Shown in pieces: positions 24,831-36,169 of a stretch of 64,000 nucleotides of DNA. The position numbers and the translations under genes are program-made. The stretch comes from Paracentrotus lividus (lineage: Eukaryota > Echinodermata > Echinoidea > Camarodonta > Echinidae), in NCBI GenBank assembly GCA_940671915.1, contig CALNVZ010002100.1:3922216-3986215 (forward strand), read 5' to 3'. Positions within the stretch are counted from its first letter, which is position 1. The number at the start of each line of letters is the position of its first letter. The notes beneath the pieces are model-generated. The model did no database searches. It was not told the DNA's origin and worked only from the letters and a program-made list of their open reading frames with translations.

Positions 24831-25209
24831 AAAGTTGTAGATGACATGATATTCTTTGGTATGGGGGTAGGGACTTGGTCGGTGATCAGTCGGTTGAAGT
24901 ACACATAAAGGGATTTGTCAGTTTAATGGGATTGAGTATTGCTAAGATTCCCTACCCAGGTACCAAGGGGTGGGCGTAGAAGCTAGGTTCATTACTGTTT
25001 TTATATTCATTTTATAGTTCAGCCTTCCACTCTCACTTCATTGTTAGAGGCTCATTTTCAGGATATGCACCAGAAAGCAATTATAAAGGCAGGGTAGCTT
25101 GCTCAATAATTGCAAAAACTTGAAAAACAAATTTCTAGAGGGTCAGATTTTTTTAGTGTGGACCCGATTATCTTGTCTTATATTTTCATCTTGTTTCATT
25201 CAAATGCAG

Positions 25210-26000
25210 GTAAAGTGGATGTTTGGAAACTGTTCAAGCACTTTGAGATCGGTCGAGTAACATTTGGGAAGTTTGCTTTAAATAGGGATTTTCAGTTGAG
25301 CTCTGCTTATATCGTCTTTGTACGGTATCAGACTGTGGAAATCTTTCCAGAATTTTATCTTGCAGCAGATGTTTCCAATCCTTGGCTCATGAAAACAAAT
25401 CTTAGTTATGTCGGGAAGACATCGTACTGGGTTAACGGTGTGACACGCTGCATGAAGACAAGTACTGTACTTGCTCAGAGCTCTTGCCAGGCAGTTCGAG
25501 TTAATCGACTTACACGGCGGCCTGTTGAGCTTCCTGCGGACGGTGCAGCAAAATACAGAGCATCAGCGCTTAAGAATCCCCCTCAAGGACTTGTCTTTCC
25601 AGTCAAAATCCCTCAGAAGGAACAATCATTCATATACACAACTAAAGCTGTCCCAAGTGAGACGGATAAGAATGACCATGTTAACCATTCTGTATGCTTT
25701 AAGTACTGTCATGATGCTGCTAGCCTAGCTGCTGTACAAGGTAATATCTTGAGCAAATTCTCTCAAGATTTAGCTTATTACAATGTGAAGACATTCTCAG
25801 TGGAGTATGTCGGAGAGATGAATGCAGGGGATGACATAGATGTACAATGTTGGGAAGATGAAATGAACCATTGTGTGTTGTACTTTATTATAAGAGTAAG
25901 GCATCAAATTGCTTGTGAATGTAAAGGAGAATGGTACTCTAATCAAGATGGTGAACTTATTGTAAAGAGAGGAAAGATTAATCTCCATGCCAGTTTGTAG
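25210..26000 (+). CDS. double-hotdog acyl-thioesterase-like protein, copy 2 (second exon)
   Basis: The exon is exactly 791 nt like copy 1, starts after the acceptor AAATGCAG in the same phase 1, and is open to TAG at 25998-26000, giving 262 residues plus the junction residue. The catalytic-type motif is kept as DKNDHVN. Divergence from copy 1 is concentrated in the first about 37 codons (for example VDVWKLFKHF for VDIWRILKHF), while most of the remaining exon is nearly identical. An AATAAA lies 14 nt after the stop (26015). No separate first exon is recognised between 18.3 and 25.2 kb. Options are splicing from the exon at 16563-16644 as an alternative last exon, an unseen first exon, or a start in the retained upstream frame at 25110. 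The intact frame argues against a pseudogene. Confidence 0.7.
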
Positions 26001-26210
26001 TTCAGTAGATACCAAATAAAGATTTCAACCCATTATTCCTCCGTCCATTATAAACAAGGTGGTTGAATGTTTAATTCTTTCACTCTAAAATCTGAGATCC
26101 TGAACTTATGTACACCTGAAGCAGAATATAGAACAGAATAGGATCCTTTACTGCTCAAAGTTGGCGTCCACGGACAGCACATAATGTAGCAATACAAAAT
26201 ACACATAGGC

Positions 26211-26867
26211 CTACACTGCAAAAATGCGGGTGCTAAATTTGTGGTGTTAGATTTCGGAATTAGAATGCTATCTCTCTAACACCACTTGGTGTTAAGACAA
26301 ATTCTGAAAAAGCACTTTGTTGAAATTTTTGCAGGATTAAAAGTCATATCATTTGATATAATCAATTATAAATATCATAAACACAATATTAGCAGCAAAT
26401 TTAGCTTTAGTTTATTGAAGTTAACTGAATATTTTTAACACCAAAAAGCTGGTGTTATTTAACACCAGCCCTGTTATCTATATCCGACCACACCGATTGG
26501 TGTTAAATTAACACCAACAAGAATAAAATCAACCACTCACTAGCGTAAATTCGCTCGCCCTATCTATTCATCAGGGGGATGACGCTTTGTATATTTACGA
26601 AATTTCCCCAGATGAATAGCATTCTATACGGATTACGCAGTGAAATCAACACCCACTGGTATCAAATTCGAAATAACACTATGAAAAGTGTCAAATTAAC
26701 ACCAGAATGTGGTGTTAAATAACACCAAATAGTTTTATTAATTGTTTTTCTAACACCCAAACTGTGTTAATATAACACCAGTTTGGTGTGGTCGGATATA
26801 GATTCCGGCCGGTGTTAGATTTAACACCCGTGGTGTAAATTTAACACCCAGTTTTTGCCGTGTATAT
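26211..26867. mobile_element. MITE with ACACTGCAAAAA-type ends and GGTGTTAAAT repeats
   Basis: Left end ACACTGCAAAAATGCGGGTG and right end CACCCAGTTTTTGCCGTGT are inverted complements. GGTGTTAAAT/ATTTAACACC motifs recur in both orientations near the ends and in the interior. It lies just beyond the 3' end of thioesterase copy 2 and is non-coding. Confidence 0.75.
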
Positions 26868-27161
26868 TTAAGAGCTAATAAATACAGTCTGTGTGTCAAA
26901 ACAAAAAAGAAAATGCGTAACAATCGGGGATTAAGAATATTTAGGTGTGAAAGGTCTTTCAAATTTAATGTGTGCCAATTAATGCTTAGTGTTTGTCCCA
27001 CGATCTGCCGGATCTATGCAACTCGGATCAAGCGTCCGAATCACCATATTTTGGGAGCATTTTAGGCTTGGTCGGCAGTGGTGGTGAAAGGGTTTGATCG
27101 GGTCAACTAACTACCTTGATCTACTTGATCTACCTGTATATCGGCCCTGGCACTCGCCCTT

Positions 27162-27205
27162 CCTAACTCGATATTTTTTGACATGTCAAAAAATATCGAG
27201 TTAGG
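27162..27205. repeat. perfect 44-bp palindrome
   Basis: CCTAACTCGATATTTTTTGA is followed by CATG and then its exact inverted complement, with no spacer. Weaker pairing continues outside. No gene is nearby. Confidence 0.95.
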
Positions 27206-27299
27206 GAAGCCCGAGCTTCAGCAGGTCGGGTAGTGATCAGAAAGAGGTCCGGAGTCGATTCGGAAAACGCGGTCGTATATTGAATCTAATTTTGGTCGG

Positions 27300-30205
27300 C
27301 GATGATTTTGGCAGGTTCCGCGATCAACTCGATTCATACCCGATCCATACTCGATTACGGTACACGATGGGTTTCCAATCATTCTCTGATTAAGATTTTT
27401 TCACAGCTTCGACCTGTCAGGTTTCAGGGCATGCTATTGATCTCTCCGATTGAACTCGATCACGACGGTTCGATCCTATATTCGACCTACACTCGATCCA
27501 ATCACATCGATATACTCGTCGATTCGCAACTCGACAATAGTCGACACACATGCTGCTGATTTTGTTTGAGGTTGTGTTGAGATAAAATGACAAGAAATCA
27601 AGGATTTTTTTCTTATGAACTCTATTTGTATAATATGTTGCAAATATGAATGTAATGATGGAACTCACAACCGAGCAAAAAGAAAAATTCAAAAGTTCTC
27701 ATTTCGGAAAATTTAATGTGTTTTTTCTCTCATAACTTTGAATGGCTGATGTGAAGAATCTCGAACGGAAGACAAACATAATTTGAAAGAAAATTCTTTA
27801 AGCGCTTATACTTCTTTTTAAAATCGACTTGGCACATCGTTAATGCATGATATAAAATATGAATTAAGCTTAATTTAAGTCTAAATATGTGTGGTTTGCC
27901 CAAACGCGATCACAACTAGCGGCGAAACTGAATGATCTAAAATAGATCTAAATGATGATATGTGTAAATTGACCAGGAAAACATTTACATATACATGCGG
28001 CCTATTGTCCCAGACAAATGGGGCCTGGATAAATCTTAATCGAATTGCAGATTAGTGGTGGATCGGCACCGTGGGACATAAGAGCTTAAAACAAAAATGG
28101 TTTCTCTTTGGCCATTAGCGGTCATTGGCAAAATATTAACTTCAGTTTTACACCAAATGTTTATCTTCATTCGCCTAAAACATTTTCCCGGTCAATTAGA
28201 CAACTATATTTTCGTGCACATAAAAATGAAATCCAGAACTCTACAACTAATTAGGCGTCGTTTTCCTAGTTTAGTACCATTGTGACTTGGCCCGGTTCCA
28301 ATCAAAAGTGGCGCCAAAAGGGGGGGGGGGAATGGCATTAAAGTGGGTAGTCGAGTTGCCGTTCGCTTTTAAGATTGAAAAAAATAAAAAGGTCTAGAGT
28401 CCGTTTTTTAATGTTAATGCAGTATCAGATGAAATGTGCCAATGTTTATTAAAAAAAAAAAAAAAAGATAATAAATAAGCAGGATCAGAAAATAAAGTAC
28501 CTTAATCGTTTTTAGGATGTCTTAGATATCTTTGTTTTATAGCGTTCTTTTTTTGGGGGGCGTGCGGTGAAGGTTAAATGAAAGAAACAGACAGGTTAAA
28601 CTTAGAAAGGGATGAATTTTTCTTTTAATTATATAATGTTTAATGATAACTGTTCAATAACGCTATTATACAGTGCGTCCCAAAAAGAACTATACCTTTT
28701 CGAAATGGCTAGTCAAAATAAAAATTACATTGATTCTTTAGAGAATTAGGTTTAATATGGTATAAACTCCGGTGTAAGCTTCATATCCTTGAAGCTGATG
28801 ATGTTCATTTATGAACACTAAAAATTCCGAAAAATAACGCCGCATTCTATAGTGAGCAAATGCCCGACTTTTGTGAATGGACTGACAAAAATTTAGCCTG
28901 CCGCAGGAATCGTATTCATTTATTCATCTTTGTATGGGCATGCCACAGGAAGGAAATCAAACAATAAAGGAATAAATCCGCTAACATAAAATATATACCG
29001 AAAGTCAGAAATAACCAATCAATGTTATGCAAAATGTATTTTTTTTACCGTTTTGTTTTCATGTCATTGATTTTTGCTTTGACTTCGGTTTATGTTTGTC
29101 TTTGTTGCCCGATTTATTCCATTATTAGTTGAATCCTTAATGGCGTGCCATAAAAGGGGGATAAACGAATAGAGAATTACTGCGCATGCTAATATTTATG
29201 TCCTTCACAAAAGTGGGCATTGCTCACTGAAGAATGCGTTATTTTGGAATTGTTTGTGTCATAATGACAGTTGAGGATATGAACTTTATATACACTGTTG
29301 GAACGCGGTTTAACAATATCGCTGTTTTAAAAAAATGTTGGTTTAAAAGTTATACATTTTTGTTTACTATTTAAACATTGTTGTTTAAAACCGGAAAACG
29401 AGGTTTTATAGCTTTAGACAAGACCTATTTAAAGATTAGAGTTTAGATATTAAACAGTTTTGTTTTTTAAAAAGGCCGAGGCAAATGTCACGTGATAATC
29501 ATGAGCTAATTGTTTAATATTTTCTAACAGTGTACATCTAAAGTTTTCCCCCTAGAACCATATATTTTTTTACTTGGTAGCCATTTCAAAAGTGTATAGT
29601 TCTTTTTGGAACGCACTGTAGTATAAAATTCCTGCAATGCGGCAAATCGTTAACGAAATTGAAAAGATTCTTGTTCATCCGACCCTCAATAATTAAAATT
29701 ATAAACAATTATTTTTTTTTAACCAACTTCTTCATAGAATTGTCCTTGTCAATCATTATTATACAAAGATATCAATTAAATTCATTTTGTGACTTCTTCC
29801 TTTTTAAATGACAACTTCTACCACTTCGCCCAAAAGTGCAAATCATTTAATTCCACCCCTACACAAAGATCGAATCCCTACAAAACGGAACAAGAATACG
29901 AATCTTGTCCTAGCTGTCAATCTACTCGGATCAAAATCGTGTAGATGTCTAGTTTGTCGGGAAGAGGTCGAGTATTGATCGTGTATACATCGTGTATACA
30001 TCGAATCAAATCGAAGTAATCGAGTATTGATCGAGGTGGTTATCGAGGAGAGATCGGACATAATCGTGTATGGATCGTAAACGATCGAACAGGGGATCGG
30101 GAAGGGCTCGTGTAGATACCCGATTAGGCACTTGGTCGAGAATGATCGGGGGAAAATTGATGTTTTGACCTGGTCGGGTTCGATCGAGTTGATCAGATCG
30201 GCAGT
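27300..30205. mobile_element. foldback element with CGAT-rich tandem-repeat arms
   Basis: The left arm (27300-27560) carries ACTCGATTCATACCCGATCC, ATACTCGATTAC and similar short units; the right arm (29925-30205) carries their complements (GTAATCGAGTATTGATCGAG, ATCGTGTATGGATCG). The arms are degenerate and I could not fix exact ends or a target duplication. The long frames across them are repeat artefacts. Confidence 0.55.
28671..29618. mobile_element. Tc1-like non-autonomous element, CAGTGCGTCCC family
   Basis: Termini CAGTGCGTCCCAAAAAGAAC and its inverted complement (GTTCTTTTTGGAACGCACTG, one change) are flanked by TA (28669-28670, 29619-29620). It is 948 bp. Internal inverted blocks include AAAATAACGCCGCATTCT and AGAATGCGTTATTTTGGAAT. 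No transposase frame. Relatives lie at 24565 and 38870. Confidence 0.85.
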
Positions 30206-30853
30206 GTGAACCTAGCATAAGCCAAAAGATTATTCTTGCTGATGCGCTTTGTTCTGTATAATTTGCTTTCGTAAAACAAAAGTTACGCTAAATTTTGTGC
30301 AACGAGGAACAAATCGAAATTACGCACTTCTATTGTTCTGGAGCGCTGAATTCATGGCCATTATGTGAAACCTACACAAAGGCATGGAACGGCGTGCGAA
30401 AACTGGATTTTTCTTGATTGAAGAAAACTAGTCATATCTTAAAAATTACAGCACCAAATTTCATTAAAAAATTGCAGAAGAAAGTCTTGATTTTCCTGCT
30501 TTATGAAAATACCAAACAATAACAGGTCGTGATTAATCTTCATACTATAAAAAATGTTTTTCACTTTTACCATTTTATTTGACACAGACTGTATATAGAT
30601 ATATATATTAGATACAAATATTAGCTAATATATTTGTTAAAATATATATTAAATAAAGAATGATATACAAATCAAAGTTCATGAGTAAACTTAAAACTTT
30701 CCTATTTCAATCCTACTTTTGATCATGTATTAGATGTTGTACTGAATATCTCAATTTCCATGTCTATTTTTGTTATCTTTCATTCTATTTTTAATTTTCT
30801 TAAAGCGCATAGGGACTTACGTGTATCGTAATATGCGCTATATAAAAGTGGTA

Positions 30854-31128
<275 letters not shown>

Positions 31129-31140
31129 TAAATGTATATA

Positions 31141-32241
31141 CAGTGGTGGCCAAAATTATTAGAACACCTGAACCTTCACAAAGTCTATGGGATTATCAAT
31201 GCCCTAGTTCATTTACCGAAATCAGATTAAAGATATATTTTGTGTGCCATGAGCTTTCATGACTTTTTTGCATAGGGTCTTACGTATATGTTGATATCAA
31301 ATTTATATAGTTTCGACCATCTGGTAATGCGCAGCATTAAAAATAGTTGCGCTATGCGCTTTTGGTTTCCCCATAGACTTGTGTATTAAACATGTAGTCC
31401 AAATGTAAAAAAGTAAACTGCCAATTACATATGCCGATTGCTCAAAAAGTATTTGAGGTAGAAGTATGAAACTTAGCAGGCTTATTTATTCCAATATACC
31501 TCAAACACATGATAAGTTTCAGAAAATTTGGTCAAATTGGGAGGTTGGATTCGCCCCTACCCTTGGGGTGAGATGACCAAAATAACCATGCCCATTGAAG
31601 GTTAAGACTATTTTTTCTTTTAATGAAGACACTCCTTGTAAATGTATTTTTTTTGAAAAAAAAATTTCATGAGCAATTCAAATATGTTGAAATATTAAGG
31701 GTCATTGGAACGGGGGACTTAAATAGGGGCACTGAATTAAAAATTTGGGGCCCTTCAAAAATAATTTAAAATCCCCACATAAGATGTAACTGCTTCACCC
31801 TGTGTTGTTATGAATGCCATTTGATTTGATTTGATTTGATTTATTTGTCAAGTATAAACAACATTCACATAAGCTTGACGGGATGACCCATGAAAGCCCT
31901 AGAGCTTATTTACAACGGGGTCCCAACCTTTTCAACCATTGTTGGCATCCTCAGGAAATTTCTTTCAGAATATATATATACTTTCGTAGGGAGAGGATTA
32001 TTGTTTAACGTTATGACACTTTGATCCTGAAAAGGGCAAGATTTTTAGATTTTTCAATTGGTGGTGTACCATAAAGGGCGACTTGGGGGCGAGTTCCATG
32101 GCTTTGTTATTTAGTTTTTAAGCATAATGATGATATTCGCAAACATTCCAACCATTTTATAGGTATTTAAATGGTCAACTGAATGAAATTACGAAAATCA
32201 TTTAAATGTGCTTAGTGTTCTAATGATTTTGACCACCACTG
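31141..32241 (+). mobile_element. Tc1/mariner-like non-autonomous element, full length
   Basis: CAGTGGTGGCCAAAATTATT (31141) and its inverted complement (AATGATTTTGACCACCACTG, imperfect, ending 32241) are flanked by TA on both sides (31139-31140, 32242-32243), the Tc1/mariner target. The 1101 bp contain no transposase frame. It sits in the right segmental copy; the truncated inverted relative is at 18299-19051. Confidence 0.85.
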
Positions 32242-32545
32242 TATGAGCTAATCACTCAAGCTGTTCCCATTCCAAATCTGCTTTTCAAGATAAAAGCTAA
32301 TTACTTGAGAAGGTTCTAGTTCACAAAACCACTAGTATACCAAGGTCCCTGAGTATCCTTCATGCAAATAGACAACAATATATATATATTTTTTTTAAAA
32401 TTGTATATCAATATACTGATATGTTATTGCCAATGTATTTGTGATGGCTGAGAACTTTCCATGGCTTTTAAACCTCTGAAGTATTACGCCTTTATACCTC
32501 ATTTTAAGACACATATCCTGTCTTCTGATAGGTTGATATTGCAGT

Positions 32546-33057
32546 CCTGTAAGGTGTAACACAAAGACTTGCAAGTGATAAAGAGTTACGAATATTTTTT
32601 TCTCGGGAGCCTGTAAGGTGTAACACAAAGACTTGCAAGTGATAAAGAGTTACGAATATTTTTTTCTCGGGAGCCTGTAAGGTGTAACACAAAGACTTGC
32701 AAGTGATAAAGAGTTACGAATAATTTTTTCTCGGGAGCCTGTAAGGTGTAACACAAAGACTTGCAAGTGATAAAGAGTTAGGAATAATTTTTTCTCGGGG
32801 GCCTGTAAGGTGTAACACAAAGACTTGCAAGTGATAAAGAGTTACGAATAATTTTTTCTCGGGAGCCTGTAAGGTGTAACACAAAGACTTGCAAGTGATA
32901 AAGAGTTACGAATAATTTTTTCTCGGGAGCCTGTAAGGTGTAACACAAAGACTTGCAAGTGATAAAGAGTTACGAATAATTTTTTTTCGGGAGCCTGTAA
33001 GGTGTAACACAAAGACTTGCAAGTGATAAAGAGTTACGAATAATTTTTTCTCGGGAA
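32546..33057. repeat. minisatellite: eight 64-bp units
   Basis: Unit starts at 32546, 32610, 32674, 32738, 32802, 32866, 32930 and 32994 are exactly 64 bp apart. Each unit contains CCTGTAAGGTGTAACACAAA, GACTTGCAAGTGATAAAGAG and TTTTTCTCGGGAG. Units differ at one to a few sites. The array starts where unit A has plain sequence after CAGTCCTG, so it arose after the segmental duplication. Confidence 0.95.
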
Positions 33058-33170
33058 ACCTTGCACAGTCATGGATTAAGATTAGGATTTGTTAGGGCTA
33101 GAGTTCATCAACTTTGGAGCTTCCTGTCCTTGATGAAGCTACCGAGAAAAATGTCAATCTTTACTTTTTA

Positions 33171-33743
33171 CCAATCCGATTGACCGTCAGATAAACAGAT
33201 GCTCAACCTCTCCAATTGTTTCCTTTGTCGGGGGTAGATGAGTTTAAAATTAAAATTATCCAAAAAGGGAGGATAGCTCTGGGGAAGTTTGATTTGAGCT
33301 ACGTCAACTATTATTCTCTTCACCCATTTCTTTCAAAATTTAAATAAAAAAGAGTAGCCCATTGGCTGTTGTACGTGTATTCTCTTACACTTGTATAAAT
33401 TGTTCTATACATGTATTGTATCTTAGCAACCGCTTAGATCCAGCTGAGGCATGACGGCTTGTCATTGTTCAAAAACTCATCTTACCCCGACAAAGGAAAC
33501 AATTGTTGAGGTTGAGAATCTGTTTATCTGACGGTCAATCGGATTGGGTCCGCCCGAGCCACTAACCAGTCTCTGTGGTCTAGTGGTAAAGGCACCGGCG
33601 TTCAAAGCTGGACGCCCGGGTTCGATTCCAGGCGGAGACATTTTTTCGATCTCACCAAAAAATTATCCAAAAAGGGAAGATAGCTCTGGGGAATTTTGAT
33701 TTGAGCTACGTCAACTATTATTCTCTTCACCCATTTCTTTCAA
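33171..33743. repeat. nested inverted and direct repeats around the tRNA-like gene
   Basis: Inverted arms 33171-33248 and 33472-33548 (CCAATCCGATTGACCGTCAG and complement). Direct repeats 33253-33336 and 33660-33743 (TTATCCAAAAAGGGA, then TGATTTGAGCTACGTCAACT). The tRNA-like sequence lies between the second inverted arm and the second direct repeat. Confidence 0.85.
33569..33640 (+). tRNA. tRNA-like gene, anticodon TCA (UGA-reading) - possible pseudogene or tRNA-derived SINE head
   Basis: A full cloverleaf can be drawn by hand: acceptor GTCTCTG/CGGAGAC (one G-T pair), D stem GTCT/AGGC (one G-T pair) with loop AGTGGTAA, anticodon stem CCGGC/GCTGG, loop GTTCAAA with TCA at 33602-33604, variable loop ACGC, and T arm CCGGG-TTCGATT-CCAGG (one G-A mismatch). 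A box (TGGTCTAGTGG) and B box (GGTTCGATTCC) are good, and TTTTTT follows directly at 33641-33646 as a pol III terminator. It is not selenocysteine tRNA, which has a longer acceptor and variable arm. TCA would read UGA, so a decayed tRNA or SINE-derived copy is more likely than a working suppressor. Confidence 0.6.
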
Positions 33744-33766
33744 TATATATATATTTATATCGCTAT

Positions 33767-35024
33767 ATGCAGCAATGGAAATACCCACATGACAAACAAC
33801 CCGGGATTGGGCACCCCCGGGGTGACCAACCCCGGGTAGACAAGGAAACTTAGTCATTTTTCGCATGTATACAGTATCATTACACAGTAGCATGATTATT
33901 TACAATAGGGCCTGCTAGTTTTCCATCGTAATCTCCATAAGCATTTGGTAGTCATTGCCTTCATGGTATCAATTTCGTCAACTACAAAAGCTGTACAAGC
34001 TGTCAAGCAAATGTAGTTTAAATGATATTCAGTTGCTTTGAATGTCGAATTCAATGTTTGATCAAAACTCCTTCGTTTGATTGCTCTTCTCTTGTTGGTC
34101 AATACAATAATGAAAATAACATAAGGGAGGAATTTTGGTTATTGGAACAGCCGAAAAGTTGGTATAGCCTTTATCAAAGGCGATAACTTTAAGTAATATA
34201 CGTCTACCCTGGGTTGACAAAATGGCCCCATAGACAACTATGGGTTGACAACAAACTAAAATCTAGAAGATGCTCGTGATATTGACAGTTGGCATTGGTG
34301 TCTACCCTGGGTTGAACAAATGGCATCATAGACAACCCTAGGTTGACAACAAACTAAAATCTAACGTTAGATGTGATATTGACAGTTGGCATTGTTGTCT
34401 ACCCTGGGTTGACCAAATGGCATCATAGACAACCCTGGGTTGACCAAATGGCATCATAGACAACCGTGGGTTGACCAAATGGCATCATAGACAACCCTGG
34501 GTTGACAACAAACGAAAATCTAGAAGATGCTTGTGATATTGACAGTTGTCATTGGTGTCTACCCTGGGTTGACCAAATGGCATCATAGACCACTCTGGTT
34601 TGACAACAAACTAAAATCGTCATCCTTAGAGCAGTGTGCCATTTTTAGTTTCTAATAACCGAAATTGCCCCCTAATGCTATTTTCGTATTATATCGACCA
34701 TGAAGCGAAGAGCAATCGAACATTGAATTAGACATTCAAAGCAACTGAAAAAATTCATTTCAACTAAAGTTCTTGTCGTCTTGTACAGCCACATCAGATA
34801 ATAGATCTATGCAGTTGATGAAATTGATATCATGAAGGTGATGACTACCAAATGCTTTTGGAGATTACGATGGAAAACTAGCATGCCCTATTGTAATGCT
34901 ACTGCATGTGTAATGCTACCTGTATATACATGACAAAAATGACTAAGTTCCCTAGTCTACCCAGGGTTGGTCACCCCGGGGGTACCCAACCCCTGGTTGT
35001 CTGTCATGTGGGTATTTCCATTGC

Positions 35025-35029
<5 letters not shown>
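33767..35029. mobile_element. foldback element with about 380-bp arms and CCCTGGGTTGAC core repeats
   Basis: Arms about 33767-34150 and 34640-35029 are inverted complements. The outer ends read GCAGCAATGGAAATACCCAC and its complement, set in TA-rich sequence. Both arms contain the ACCAACCCCGGGTAGAC type of motif. Confidence 0.85.
34202..34620. repeat. tandem repeats in the foldback core, about 97 bp with a 32-bp internal expansion
   Basis: Units start at 34202, 34300, 34397 and 34557 with GTCTACCCTGGGTTGA. The third is longer because CCCTGGGTTGACCAAATGGC plus ATCATAGACAAC (32 bp) is repeated inside it. Confidence 0.9.
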
Positions 35030-35030
<1 letters not shown>

Positions 35031-35064
<34 letters not shown>

Positions 35065-35147
35065 CATATAGGCTATAATGAAATATGGCCCCTCGACAAA
35101 CGTGCAGTGTTTCATTTTTTTATTCAGGCAATATAAATGAAGACAAA

Positions 35148-35187
<40 letters not shown>
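35031..35187. repeat. two (TA)n microsatellites
   Basis: Runs at about 35031-35060 and 35151-35187, flanking 90 bp of unique sequence. The first probably marks the target site of the preceding foldback. Confidence 0.9.
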
Positions 35188-35189
<2 letters not shown>

Positions 35190-35191
<2 letters not shown>

Positions 35192-36169
35192 CATTTTGCT
35201 TGTTGATACTAAAAATATACTGCTAATTTCTCGTGATTTATGATATATGTAGTGACTTTTCAGGGTTTTTTTTGTACTTTATACAACTGAAATATATTGT
35301 ATTTCAATATAAATATATAATGTAAATTGTACTGTCACTTTTCAAAATACAAGATGAATTATAAAACATTTAGATCACTTTCAAAACTATTTCAAATTAT
35401 TTTAGTAAAAGGTAGGACATCAACATGTAGCCTTAAAAAACTTTGTCCGTATAGAGTCCCCAGTACATTGCACTGGCAGTCATTTTGTTTATTTTGGCTT
35501 ATTTGCATATACCTCACTTTGTGCGATGTACTTTGTTTTTGGCTTTCGTATTTTTACATGTTATCACTAAATTAGACGTTATTTAAATGGCTGTATAATA
35601 TGCCTCATTAGTGCGTCGCATTTGTATGTCTTTAGAATAAATCAACGAAAAAGTGAAACAATTAATGCATTTTAAATTATTGAAAGCTAATGAATGAAAA
35701 TCAGTTGTATAATTTGTTTTGCATTTGCAAGATAGGAACCCCAACAATTTAAAGGTAATGCATGGAAACTATAGTATTTGTGCAGTTATTTTCATTCTTT
35801 TGTAGCCCTAACAAAAATCAAAAGTGATTGCAAGCTTGGCTGAAATTTAGAAAAAGCAAGGTTGCATTGAATCTAGAAGTATATCAATGAAATAGGCTAA
35901 TCTAAATGTATACATTATAATGTATATCACTGTATATAGAAGACAAGCGTGGATCCAGGGGGGGGGGGCCTGGCGGGCCAGCCTGCCCCCCTCCCACCCC
36001 TAATAAAAAAAAATGCCTAAAGTCAACAATTTTGGGCACCTTGGATTTAACAAAAATCGAGAAAAAATATTCATTGGACGGCCGAAGGCCTTCAAACTTT
36101 TCATGTCCCCTCCCCACTATAATTGTGATGTATTTTAATATGCGTGCTTGTATAATGATGTGCTTTGAA
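35190..36169 (+). repeat. segmental duplication unit B, part matching 23155-24245
   Basis: Colinear with unit A, including GATAGGAACCCCAACAATTT and the GGATCCAGG...GGCCAGCCTGCCCCCCTCCC block. No gene is present. Confidence 0.8.

Larger units (their letters stand above)
21690..24900 (+). repeat. segmental duplication unit A, downstream part
   Basis: Blocks of this stretch recur in the same order further right: 21690-21860 with 32400-32552, 22030-22110 with 33325-33405, 23155-24240 with 35190-36169, and 24240-24820 with 38525-39190. With the thioesterase exon (17477-18284 and 25210-26015) and 19140-19350/32242-32385, these define an old tandem duplication that was later expanded by insertions, mainly in the right copy. 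No other gene is seen. Confidence 0.8.
26885..30591. mobile_element. 3.7-kb composite element bounded by CAGTCTGTGTC ends with TA flanks
   Basis: CAGTCTGTGTGTCAAA at 26885 and its inverted complement (TTTGACACAGACTG, ending 30591) are each flanked by TA, as for Tc1/mariner insertions. Inside sit nested units: inverted arms built of degenerate CGATC/ACTCGAT motifs (about 27300-27560 and 29925-30205) and a complete Tc1-like element (28671-29618). No transposase frame is visible, so the host element is probably a short MITE expanded by insertions. Confidence 0.65.

Noticed and set aside
32395-32692. Minus-strand repetitive frames (MCYTLQAPEKK type)
   Set aside because: They are shadows of the 64-bp minisatellite; 64 is not a multiple of three, so the units do not share one reading frame.
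32546-33057. CRISPR-like array
   Set aside because: The units are tandem with no unique spacers, and the genome is eukaryotic.
33569-33640. Selenocysteine tRNA
   Set aside because: The anticodon fits, but the 7-bp acceptor stem and 4-nt variable loop do not match the long acceptor and extra arm of tRNA-Sec.
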